From the NCBI GenBank assembly GCA_965554225.1, contig CBEVZC010000120.1:1-9385 (forward strand): 9,385 bases of DNA. Direction: 5' to 3'. A model generated the notes under the pieces. That model made no database searches. It was not told the DNA's origin and saw nothing but the letters and a program-made list of their open reading frames with translations. Source of the DNA: BMS3ABIN04 sp965554225 (GTDB taxonomy: Bacteria > Bacteroidota > Ignavibacteria > Ignavibacteriales > Melioribacteraceae). The translations under genes were made by a program, and so were the position numbers. Numbering within the stretch: the stretch's first letter is position 1; each line of letters opens with the position of its first letter. Shown one piece after another: positions 1 through 4,874 of the stretch.

Positions 1-547
1 TAGAAAGTAAAGATAAATTAGTTGTATAAAAAATAGCAATAATAACTATTGCCCCTAAGTCATCAATAATAGCCAATGCCATTAGGAAAATTTTAAGTGA
101 AATGGGTACACGTTTACCTAGCAAAGAAAGAATACCTAACGCAAAGGCAATATCTGTTGCTGTTGGGATTGCCCATCCGTTCAGTGCGATTGGGTTATTG
201 TGATTGAATATTAAATAGATTCCTGCTGGAACTACCATTCCGCCAAAAGCAGCAAATCCGGGCAGTGCGATTTGACTTAAAGATGATAAGTGACCTTCCA
301 ATATTTCTCTCTTTACTTCAAGCCCAATCAATAAAAAGAAAATTGCCATCAGTCCATCATTTACCCAATGGTAAAGTGACTTATCAAGGTGCAATGAACC
401 AATTTTTATTTCTACAGGGATATGTAAAAAAGATTCATACAGTGGTGACATGAATGTATTACTTAATACAAGTGCCAAAATAGTTGTAAATATTAATAAG
501 ATTCCACTTGATGATTCTTTTTGTATAAATTCTCTGATTATTTTCAT
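1..547 (-). CDS. nhaA: Na+/H+ antiporter NhaA, N-terminal part (cut by window edge)
   Basis: Inner-membrane sodium/proton antiporter that exports Na+ in exchange for H+ for salt and pH homeostasis. I translated the minus strand from the ATG at 547-545 and it stays open for 182 codons to the window edge, so roughly the C-terminal half is missing. The reading matches NhaA almost block for block. It has LEVKRE at residues 76-81 (the pH-sensing cytoplasmic region), GWAIPTATDIAFALG at 124-138 with Asp132, and MALAIIDDLGA at 156-166 with the paired Asp162-Asp163. These align with E. coli Asp133, Asp163 and Asp164, the transport and ion-binding residues, with an offset of one. The N-terminus (MKIIREFIQKESSSGILL) has the usual NhaA start, which supports this ATG. 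The start lies about 20 bases from the end of the attC-like block at 569-869. Family assignment is near certain; whether the missing half is intact cannot be seen. Confidence 0.96.
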   Translation of the reverse strand, partial: MKIIREFIQKESSSGILLIFTTILALVLSNTFMSPLYESFLHIPVEIKIGSLHLDKSLYHWVNDGLMAIFFLLIGLEVKREILEGHLSSLSQIALPGFAAFGGMVVPAGIYLIFNHNNPIALNGWAIPTATDIAFALGILSLLGKRVPISLKIFLMALAIIDDLGAIVIIAIFYTTNLSLLS

Positions 548-571
548 GAATACCTAAATTTTGTTTAACAC

Positions 572-708
572 ATAACAGCGTTGCTTTTCACCTAGCCTGT
601 CCGGCTCAGACGGATCCGCCCCGAATTTATCCGCCGTCTTTTTGGCGGACTACAATGTTGGATAAAAAACTACTGCCAATACGCCGCGGCGGATTATTAA
701 AAATTTAT
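572..708 (+). repeat. Dispersed repeat R1, copy 1
   Basis: Direct repeat of 3836-3995. Beginning at ataac, the first stretch (583-654, from gcttttcacc to gactacaa) differs from the second copy at only 2 of about 72 positions. The copies then diverge through a short variable segment (16 bases here against about 39 in the other copy). They come back together over roughly 35 bases ending in gcggattattaaaaatttat. The repeat starts exactly at the TAAC end of the attC-like site, so it appears to be an arm of that site. It is not an insertion sequence: it has no transposase and no target duplication. Confidence 0.9.
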
Positions 709-785
709 GTAACTGCACTACTGTTAAATTACTATTTCAAACGAACAATGCAAACCTAAAAATACCACAAAACCTGTCCGGCGTA

Positions 786-806
786 GTCCCGATGTTTTTC
801 CGGGAC
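786..806. repeat. Short hairpin inside the 569-869 block
   Basis: gtcccg at 786-791 is the exact reverse complement of cgggac at 801-806, leaving a 9-base T-rich loop. There is no T-run directly after the stem on either strand, so I do not call it a terminator. It may be part of the variable loop of the larger attC-like structure. Confidence 0.6.
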
Positions 807-887
807 GGAGACGGAATCCGCACCGTTTTCGCTCCGCCTCGGCAGACAGGTGGTAAGGCAGGTTATGTGCGTTTTTTTTTAAACTTT

Positions 888-1496
888 TTATTCTAATACC
901 AGGTCAGGATATTGTTTATACTTCTTCAGTAATAATAAAATTAACGCTATGCCAATTATTATTGATATGATCACAAAAGTGAATATTAATAAGCTACCTA
1001 CTATTAGACTTGCTAAAACAAAATCTGAATGATTAAGAAAATATCCAATAGAATTATCAACTAAATCATAAAGTGGACGTACACTAAAACTTAGAAAAAC
1101 TAATCCAAACAAAAATGAGTTCTTGAATTTATATCTTGTTAATAAATAATATCCTATCGCTATCGAAATTAAGTCAAGTATATATGGTAGAATTAGAATG
1201 ATAAAAGAGTTCATATTTACATCAAGCCCACCTTTAACATCAATATAGGCAAATCCAAAACTACCTTCCCAAAAATGTGCAAATAAGCGATAATCTGTTA
1301 TATTGGCACCAACAATAATACAACCTAACATATGACCCATTTCGTGAATTGGAGCATAAAATAAATACCATAGTAATGGAAGTATAATAACATTTATATA
1401 AATTTCTTTGTTTGTCCAACTGCTTCTCAAATAAACAATTAATAATGGAAGAACAACTAAAACTAGAATTTCTGTTATTCTGAGAAATGGATTCAA
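888..1496 (-). CDS. Integral membrane protein with HExxH motif, M50-like
   Basis: Predicted 202-residue inner-membrane protein. HEMGH at residues 51-55 sits at the end of a hydrophobic segment, as the zinc-binding HExxH does in site-2 (M50) proteases, with His51, Glu52 and His55 as candidate ligand/catalytic residues. Hydrophobic segments fall at about 8-23, 33-50, 97-119, 127-146 and 158-190. A third zinc ligand could be Asp144 or Asp147 in RPLYDLVDNS, but the classical LDG/NPxDG signature is not clear. There is no PDZ domain, and the protein is shorter than most M50 proteases. The start is TTG at 1496: an in-frame stop lies directly upstream, the next Met is inside HEMGH, and AAGGA (minus strand 1509-1505) sits 8 bases upstream of the TTG. 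Substrate is unknown. It is separated from its neighbours by attC-like inverted repeats on both sides. Confidence 0.75.
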   Translation of the reverse strand: MNPFLRITEILVLVVLPLLIVYLRSSWTNKEIYINVIILPLLWYLFYAPIHEMGHMLGCIIVGANITDYRLFAHFWEGSFGFAYIDVKGGLDVNMNSFIILILPYILDLISIAIGYYLLTRYKFKNSFLFGLVFLSFSVRPLYDLVDNSIGYFLNHSDFVLASLIVGSLLIFTFVIISIIIGIALILLLLKKYKQYPDLVLE

Positions 1497-1522
1497 TTAT
1501 TTAATCCTTCATATTTATTTTA

Positions 1523-1545
1523 GCACATAACTATATATTATGTGC
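1523..1545. repeat. Short inverted repeat, possible minimal attC-like site
   Basis: gcacataa at 1523-1530 and ttatgtgc at 1538-1545 form a perfect 8-base inverted repeat around a 7-base AT loop. The sequence gcacataac reappears in complement at 862-870 (gttatgtgc), so the M50-like gene is bracketed by the same core in inverted orientation. It lies in the 72-base gap upstream of that gene. The minus strand has no T-run after it, so it is not a convincing terminator for the lipoprotein gene. It is much shorter than a known attC. Confidence 0.5.
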
Positions 1546-1568
1546 TTATTATTATTTACATATAACTT

Positions 1569-1982
1569 TTATTCGTGTATTCTAACAAATGATAATTTAT
1601 CTTCTGAAGATGTTAAAATATCAATAGTCCTATTAACTGAAACGCCAGCAGAATCTGCTGTTAATAATATTTCAGATTGTGGTGGATAAGTTAAAATGCA
1701 AGCATAACAAATTAGCTCTGCTGATATATTATCGCATTCTGAGTTAATCCGATTTATAAAAGTTGAAATATTTTCCCTATGACCATACGGATCATTAGAA
1801 GAAGTTTTGGGAAATAAATCAGATAATAATTTATTTGCCTCAGCAGCAGTTAGCTTTTGATCAATATTGATGATGCCCATATAAAAGTCTTGACTGCTAA
1901 AGTAATTAGGTTCTGTGCAACTATTACAAGAGATGAAAAAGAAGAATGTGAATAAGCCTAGCACAAATTTTATGATTTTCAT
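1569..1982 (-). CDS. Small predicted lipoprotein, unknown function
   Basis: A 137-residue protein that I do not recognise. The N-terminus is a lipoprotein signal: MKIIKF, a hydrophobic run rich in Phe at 7-17, then FISC with Cys19 as the predicted lipidated residue, so the mature protein is expected to be anchored in a membrane facing the periplasm or cell surface. The mature part is polar and has no visible catalytic motif. It contains further cysteines (22, 83, 92, 95) that might form disulfides. The start is firm: ATG at 1982 is preceded by an excellent AGGAGG Shine-Dalgarno sequence at ideal spacing. Small lipoproteins of unknown role are common cargo in gene-cassette arrays, but nothing in the sequence itself shows a function. 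Confidence 0.72.
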   Translation of the reverse strand: MKIIKFVLGLFTFFFFISCNSCTEPNYFSSQDFYMGIINIDQKLTAAEANKLLSDLFPKTSSNDPYGHRENISTFINRINSECDNISAELICYACILTYPPQSEILLTADSAGVSVNRTIDILTSSEDKLSFVRIHE

Positions 1983-2026
1983 ATTCTCGCCTCCTATAAA
2001 TTAAATAATTCTAAAAACTTACTGGC

Positions 2027-2053
2027 ACTTAACGGCTGAAGAGTGGGTTAGGT
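2027..2053. repeat. Compact site with consensus attC core boxes
   Basis: acttaac at 2027-2033 matches RYYYAAC exactly, and gttaggt at 2047-2053 matches GTTRRRY exactly, with the extended ends cacttaac and gttaggtg nearly complementary. The site fills the gap between two minus-strand genes and ends two bases before the stop codon of the secreted-protein gene. At 27 bases it is too short for a standard attC, having core boxes but no room for full L boxes, so it may be a deletion remnant or a chance match. Confidence 0.45.
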
Positions 2054-2055
2054 GT

Positions 2056-2640
2056 TTATTCTAATGAATCCATATGCCTAATTCTTTCTTTTATTCTAAA
2101 GCAATAGGGTGTTAAGTTTTTTAACTTTAACCAACCCACATCCTTTTTAAAAATAACTTTAACCCACCAATCGAAATTTGGTCGTTTTAACAAAACCCCT
2201 TTATGTCTAGATTTATCATAGGTTTCTTCCCCATATCCATAATATTTCATCGGCCAAAAAATATCAGTGAAAACATATTTGCCTTTATAATAAGCTTGAA
2301 ATTCTCCTTCGGAACATCTTAGAATGATTAAGGTATCATTCGCCTTGAAATCACCAAATGTTTCAGTAATTAAAACTTTACCAAAATTGATATAATGAAT
2401 ATTACCAGTTATTGAGGAAATGGTATCATCGGGTGTCAGAACAAACTTTGTAATTGTTGTGTCACCTTCATTTTCAAACACTTTAATAGTGTCCTGAATA
2501 ATCCATTGTCCAAATTGGCAACCTTCAAAGGGGCAGACATTTTCAACAATTCTGGGCAAATGAAATGAATCTTGTGGAAAGATAACCCCGTTTTGAAAAA
2601 ATGATACAAGGACTAAAAACAAAATATTGTTCAATCGCAT
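2056..2640 (-). CDS. Secreted protein with SH3-like C-terminal region
   Basis: A 194-residue exported protein of unknown function. Residues 1-22 form a signal peptide (MRLNN, hydrophobic 6-20, likely cleavage near FPQ-DS). The mature protein begins with a conserved-looking VCPFEGCQFGQW block (residues 35-46), whose paired Cys36 and Cys41 could form a disulfide. A similar Cys-Pro-Phe-Glu opening occurs, as far as I recall, in other Bacteroidota-type secreted proteins. The C-terminal stretch 148-175 (GVLLKRPN, then WWVKVIF, then GWLKLKN) has the alternating pattern of a bacterial SH3-like domain, which often binds cell-wall peptide. I infer a periplasmic or surface role only. AGGA lies 7 bases upstream of the ATG at 2640 and supports the start. 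The gene is bracketed on its start side by gttaggt (minus 2669-2663) and on its end side by acctaac (minus 2053-2047), both perfect attC-type cores. Confidence 0.7.
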   Translation of the reverse strand: MRLNNILFLVLVSFFQNGVIFPQDSFHLPRIVENVCPFEGCQFGQWIIQDTIKVFENEGDTTITKFVLTPDDTISSITGNIHYINFGKVLITETFGDFKANDTLIILRCSEGEFQAYYKGKYVFTDIFWPMKYYGYGEETYDKSRHKGVLLKRPNFDWWVKVIFKKDVGWLKLKNLTPYCFRIKERIRHMDSLE

Positions 2641-2662
2641 TTTTTTTCCTATTTGTTTAACT

Positions 2663-2921
2663 ACCTAACTGAGTTGCTGATAACCCGACGCCCATAAATA
2701 CAAACCTACATCAACTTGTCCACAACTAAATTTTTGCAAAATTTGGTTAATTTTATTCGCAACCACTTTTCGAAATTAAAAAAACAAAATTATTATCAAT
2801 ATGTCAAACCTGTGCGCCTTTGGCGTAGAACATTTTTGATACTACGGGCATCACTATGCCTATTTTATATTTATTTTATCATCAACTTTTTGTTGACTTT
2901 AACCGGAATAACTTGTTATAC
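2663..2921. repeat. Long attC-like intergenic site between secreted protein and CPBP protease
   Basis: Begins with acctaac (2663-2669, an exact RYYYAAC match) and ends with gttatac (2915-2921, GTTA with an imperfect tail). Next to the cores, gagttgctgataacc on the left resembles the complement of the right side (aagttattccggtt), giving an imperfect stem with bulges. The right arm contains an inner hairpin (tcaac, T5, gttga at 2882-2896) and the 38-base repeat R2. The interior is AT-rich and weakly coding-like on the plus strand, but that frame starts at TTG, has no ribosome site and crosses the repeat. This accounts for the whole gap 2641-2930. Confidence 0.55.
2881..2918 (+). repeat. Dispersed repeat R2, copy 1
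   Basis: Matches 4826-4863 at 37 of 38 bases, the only difference being t against a just before gtta. In both copies it sits at the same place, immediately beyond the stop codon of a minus-strand gene (CPBP protease here, TIR protein at the other copy), and forms the GTTA-ended arm of an attC-like site. Two unrelated genes sharing the same 3' flank is the pattern expected of gene cassettes that acquired related attC sites. Confidence 0.92.
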
Positions 2922-2930
2922 ACAGATTTA

Positions 2931-3812
2931 TTAATAACCACGATAACTTTTTTTGTAAAATATTTCTAAATAATTAGAATAACCATCGTCCTTAGAAATT
3001 TTATTGAATGCTAAATAAGCAAGAAAGTAAAATGGAATTCCCCATCCAAATTTGAACCATAAACAATTACTAAAACCTACAATGAATAATATTGCCAAAT
3101 CACGTCCTAAATCTAATATAAAATGGAACCAACCAAGTAACAGAATGCTATTTGTCTTATACCAAATATAACCAAACAATGCACTCATAAATATATTCGA
3201 TACAATTAACTGAATTGCAAATATAATTGTCATTAGGAATAATTCAATAAATGATTTTGTGCCCGCACTCACTGATAGTATAACCGGAATTAGTAATACA
3301 GGCAGATGCCATAATCCACGCAATATGCCCGAAATAATCACAGACTTACTTTTGCTAACCTTTTTAGATAACTCGCTTAGAATGTACCCGCTCCAGCCAT
3401 ATTCTTCTCCAATACCAGCAAACCACCCAAATACTAAATAGGATACAACAAAAACAATTTCATAATTATTTAAAACCATTTTTAATGTTAATTTTGCATC
3501 AAATAACAAGAACAATAAAGCTGGTAATATCCATATTATTAGAACGACATAAATTGTATAAAAATAATATTTCTTTTTAGTCGGAATCAGAGGTAATAAG
3601 TTGCTTCTTTGGAAATATTTTAACATTATAGTACTCGCAATCATTGGTCCCAACATTGCAAGCATATGGCCGTATAACGCAATCAATAATAAAAAATTAG
3701 AATTTGTAAATTTTGGAATAAGCCAAGCATCTGTAATAAAAAATAGTGACCAAGAGAAAACTATTGCTATTATGTAAAACAAAATAATCTTTCGACTAAA
3801 GAATTCTTTCAT
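2931..3812 (-). CDS. CPBP family intramembrane metalloprotease (CAAX/ABI-like)
   Basis: A 293-residue polytopic membrane protein of the CPBP (CAAX protease and bacteriocin-processing) family, which cleaves membrane-associated substrates; bacterial members are linked to bacteriocin immunity or processing, mostly without known substrate. Visible motifs: motif 1 EEYGWSGY at residues 136-143 (Glu136 and Glu137); motif 2 GLWHLP at 166-171 with His169; motif 3 HFILD at 230-234 with His230 and Asp234. Multiple hydrophobic segments run at about 9-26, 39-64, 84-104, 118-134, 158-182, 190-215, 222-247 and 253-269. Oddity: the usual arginine of EExxxR is Ser141, so activity may be altered. The start is ATG at 3812, with only a weak AAGG some 11 bases upstream. 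The gene is flanked at both ends by attC-like cores (GTTATAC and GTATAAC). Confidence 0.88.
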   Translation of the reverse strand: MKEFFSRKIILFYIIAIVFSWSLFFITDAWLIPKFTNSNFLLLIALYGHMLAMLGPMIASTIMLKYFQRSNLLPLIPTKKKYYFYTIYVVLIIWILPALLFLLFDAKLTLKMVLNNYEIVFVVSYLVFGWFAGIGEEYGWSGYILSELSKKVSKSKSVIISGILRGLWHLPVLLIPVILSVSAGTKSFIELFLMTIIFAIQLIVSNIFMSALFGYIWYKTNSILLLGWFHFILDLGRDLAILFIVGFSNCLWFKFGWGIPFYFLAYLAFNKISKDDGYSNYLEIFYKKSYRGY

Positions 3813-3835
3813 ATATTTTAAAACCTTGAAGGTGT

Positions 3836-3995
3836 ATAACGGCGTGGCTTTTCACCTAGCCTGTCCGGCTCAGACGGATCCGCCCCGAATTTATCGGCCG
3901 TCTTTTTGGCGAACTACAAAACCGAACTGTCCCATAGGGATTCCCTTGGGAAAAAGCTAATGCCAATCCGCGGCGGCGGATTATTAAAAATTTAT
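3836..3995 (+). repeat. Dispersed repeat R1, copy 2
   Basis: Second copy of the repeat at 572-708, in the same orientation. It begins at ataac of an attC-like core (gtataac, 3834-3840), 22 bases upstream of the CPBP start. The block gcttttcacc...gactacaa is nearly identical to copy 1, with a variable middle of about 39 bases carrying its own small inverted repeat (tcccatagggattcccttggga). Unlike copy 1, no complementary GTTA end is found to its right before the toxin-antitoxin genes, so the site appears to lack its right arm. Open frames across it on both strands are shadows of the GC-rich repeat. Confidence 0.9.
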
Positions 3996-4020
3996 CACGG
4001 CAACATAAAACCAAAAACAC

Positions 4021-4056
4021 TAATAAATCCGCGCCGGTTCTGCGGACGGGTTTATT
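4021..4056. repeat. Inverted repeat upstream of the toxin-antitoxin promoter
   Basis: aataaatccg (4022-4031) and cgggtttatt (4047-4056) are complementary at 9 of 10 positions, with a GC-rich loop. A second partly competing pairing joins taataaa (4021-4027) with tttatta (4064-4070). It may be a remnant of the right half of the adjacent repeat, or a terminator-like structure insulating the module. There is no decisive T-run after the first hairpin. Confidence 0.5.
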
Positions 4057-4084
4057 TGCCGGTTTTATTACTTTTTTATATATT
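4056..4084 (+). promoter_or_regulatory. Possible sigma-70-type promoter for the toxin-antitoxin operon
   Basis: ttgccg (4056-4061) and tatatt (4079-4084) are separated by exactly 17 bases. Transcription would start near 4091, inside the palindrome at 4090-4105 and about 40 bases upstream of the antitoxin ATG. Many Bacteroidota use a different promoter consensus, so this is only a candidate. The arrangement with an operator covering the start site is typical of autorepressed toxin-antitoxin operons. Confidence 0.4.
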
Positions 4085-4089
4085 ACATC

Positions 4090-4105
4090 TATCATAATTA
4101 TGATA
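4090..4105. promoter_or_regulatory. Palindromic operator candidate for antitoxin autoregulation
   Basis: tatcataattatgata is a perfect 16-base palindrome placed 28 bases upstream of the antitoxin start and just downstream of the candidate -10 box. A related half-site, atgataa, follows at 4111-4117. Phd/YefM antitoxins bind short palindromes in their own promoter through the N-terminal domain, and full repression needs the toxin as well. That this palindrome is the site is inferred from position and symmetry. Confidence 0.6.
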
Positions 4106-4133
4106 AATAAATGATAACAATTTGGAGTATAAA

Positions 4134-4406
4134 ATGCCAATTATAAAACCAATATCAGATTTACGAAATAAATCTAACGAGATATCAAAATTAGCACGAA
4201 TCTCAAATGAGCCAATATTCATAACAAAAAACGGCGAAGGTGATTTAGTTGTTATGTCAATGTCTCATTACTCCCAAATGCAATTGAAAATAGAATTGCT
4301 AAGTAAATTATCTGTTGCACAAAATCAAAGAATTAACGGCGACAAAGGGAGAACACTAAAACAAGTAATGAAAAACATTAGAGAGAATATAAATGCCGAA
4401 AAATAA
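4134..4406 (+). CDS. Type II antitoxin, Phd/YefM family
   Basis: A 90-residue antitoxin expected to bind and neutralise the downstream RelE/ParE-type toxin and to repress the shared promoter. The N-terminal part, MPIIKPISDLRNKSNEI, followed by an ARISNEPIFITKNGEGDLVVMS stretch (residues 22-43) and SHYSQM, is the Phd/YefM DNA-binding and dimerisation fold. The C-terminal part from about residue 50 is charged and likely unstructured until it wraps the toxin. The start is ATG at 4134: GGAG at 4124-4127 lies 6 bases upstream. A TTG at 4122 extends the frame but overlaps that ribosome site and is rejected. The stop overlaps the toxin start by 14 bases, consistent with translational coupling and a single transcript. 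The pair is on the strand opposite to every neighbour and carries its own promoter, as self-contained cassette-borne modules do. Confidence 0.88.
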   Translation: MPIIKPISDLRNKSNEISKLARISNEPIFITKNGEGDLVVMSMSHYSQMQLKIELLSKLSVAQNQRINGDKGRTLKQVMKNIRENINAEK

Positions 4407-4701
4407 ATATCAAATTCGGTTCTTAAAAATAGCCGAAGATGACTTAACGGAAATTGTCTCATATATTGCAGCAGATAATCCCAAAGCAGCTAATGCAATT
4501 ACAACCAAAATTGAAAAGAACTTGGAACTGCTATCTGAGAATCCTTTACTTGGAAGAAAACCAAGAGATGAAGAAATAAGAAAACTCAGATATCGATACG
4601 TAATAGTTCAAAACTATATAATTTTCTATATGATCGAGAATAAAACATTATACATTCACAGAATACTTCATAATGCAAGAGATTATAAATCAATTCTCTA
4701 A
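4393..4701 (+). CDS. Type II toxin, RelE/ParE superfamily
   Basis: A 102-residue toxin. The family folds as a small beta-sheet RNase-like domain; RelE members cut mRNA in the ribosome, whereas ParE members poison DNA gyrase. Visible family features: the N-terminal strand YQIRFLKIAEDDL (6-18), two helices (19-30 and 31-48), NPLLGRKPRDEEIRKLR (50-66) and the C-terminal strands RYVIVQNYIIFYMIE and YIHRILHNARDY (87-98). The HxxRD-like ending (His93, Arg96, Asp97) is closer to the ParE-type consensus than to classical RelE, so the target may be gyrase rather than the ribosome; sequence alone does not settle this. It is translated from an ATG inside the antitoxin gene. Pairing a Phd/YefM-type antitoxin with a ParE-type toxin is a known mixed arrangement. 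Confidence 0.88.
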   Translation: MPKNKYQIRFLKIAEDDLTEIVSYIAADNPKAANAITTKIEKNLELLSENPLLGRKPRDEEIRKLRYRYVIVQNYIIFYMIENKTLYIHRILHNARDYKSIL

Positions 4702-4719
4702 AATTTTATCAGTAATATA

Positions 4720-4729
4720 GCGGCGCCGC
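4720..4729. repeat. GC palindrome after the toxin gene
   Basis: gcggcgccgc is a perfect 10-base palindrome in an otherwise AT-rich stretch, 18 bases after the toxin stop. There is no following T-run, so it is not a standard terminator. It echoes the GC palindrome at 682-691 in repeat R1. Confidence 0.5.
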
Positions 4730-4767
4730 AAATAACCGGCTCCACAAATTTACCCGCCGAAGTTTTA

Positions 4768-4866
4768 ACATAACAACCGTTTGTTGGCTGGGCATTACTA
4801 TGACCCGTTTATAAATACTTTTACAATCAACTTTTTGTTGACTTTAACCGGAATAACTAGTTAGCT
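4768..4866. repeat. attC-like site between the toxin and TIR genes
   Basis: Bounded by acataac (4768-4774) and gttagct (4860-4866). Outer segments pair in part (taac/gtta, then gtt/aac, then a weak ggt/ggc region) with unpaired spacers, roughly in attC fashion. At 99 bases its length lies within the usual attC range, but the L-box pairing is poor and the outer core bases deviate from consensus. The right half carries repeat R2 with its small tcaac/gttga hairpin. It accounts for most of the 173-base gap between the converging toxin and TIR genes. Confidence 0.5.
4826..4863 (+). repeat. Dispersed repeat R2, copy 2
   Basis: 37 of 38 bases identical to 2881-2918. It ends with gtta 11 bases beyond the stop codon of the TIR gene, the same relative position as copy 1 has beyond the CPBP gene. 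Confidence 0.92.
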
Positions 4867-4874
4867 GTGGATTC

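Larger units (their letters stand above)
569..869. repeat. GC-rich structured intergenic block with attC-like ends
   Basis: This block fills the roughly 340-base gap between nhaA and the next gene, and I see no credible coding frame in it. Its ends are complementary: cacataac at 569-576 and gttatgtg at 862-869. Internal segments next to the ends can also pair imperfectly (tgc/gca, acct/aggt, gtc/gac) with unpaired bases between, as in the folded form of an integron attC site. Inside are a 10-base perfect palindrome (682-691, cgccgcggcg), a hairpin (786-806) and a direct repeat of cctgtccggc (596-605 and 773-782). The block is clearly more GC-rich than the flanking genes. The ends fit only the TAAC/GTTA part of the RYYYAAC/GTTRRRY consensus, and 301 bases is longer than typical attC, so the attC reading is tentative while the inverted repeat itself is certain. 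Confidence 0.55.

Noticed and set aside
265..453. Plus-strand open frame of 62 codons
   Set aside because: It lies antisense inside nhaA, whose protein-level match on the minus strand is unambiguous.
2716..2934. Plus-strand open frame of 72 codons with a hydrophobic tail
   Set aside because: Starts at TTG without a ribosome site, spans the attC-like site and repeat R2, and its composition looks like translated repeat.
3259..3441. Plus-strand open frame of 60 codons
   Set aside because: Antisense to the CPBP protease motifs; a shadow frame.
572..3995. R1 repeats as a composite transposon or insertion-sequence ends
   Set aside because: The copies are direct rather than inverted, contain no transposase, and show no target-site duplication.
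4122..4133. TTG start extending the antitoxin by four residues
   Set aside because: It would consume the GGAG ribosome site that serves the ATG at 4134.
3856..4140. Overlapping open frames on both strands (3856-4140 minus, 3906-4097 plus)
   Set aside because: Both cross repeat R1 and the antitoxin promoter; GC-rich repeat DNA has few stops by chance, and neither has a convincing start or family.
4720..4729. GC palindrome as the terminator of the toxin gene
   Set aside because: There is no T-run after the stem; the palindrome continues into repeat-like GC-rich sequence.
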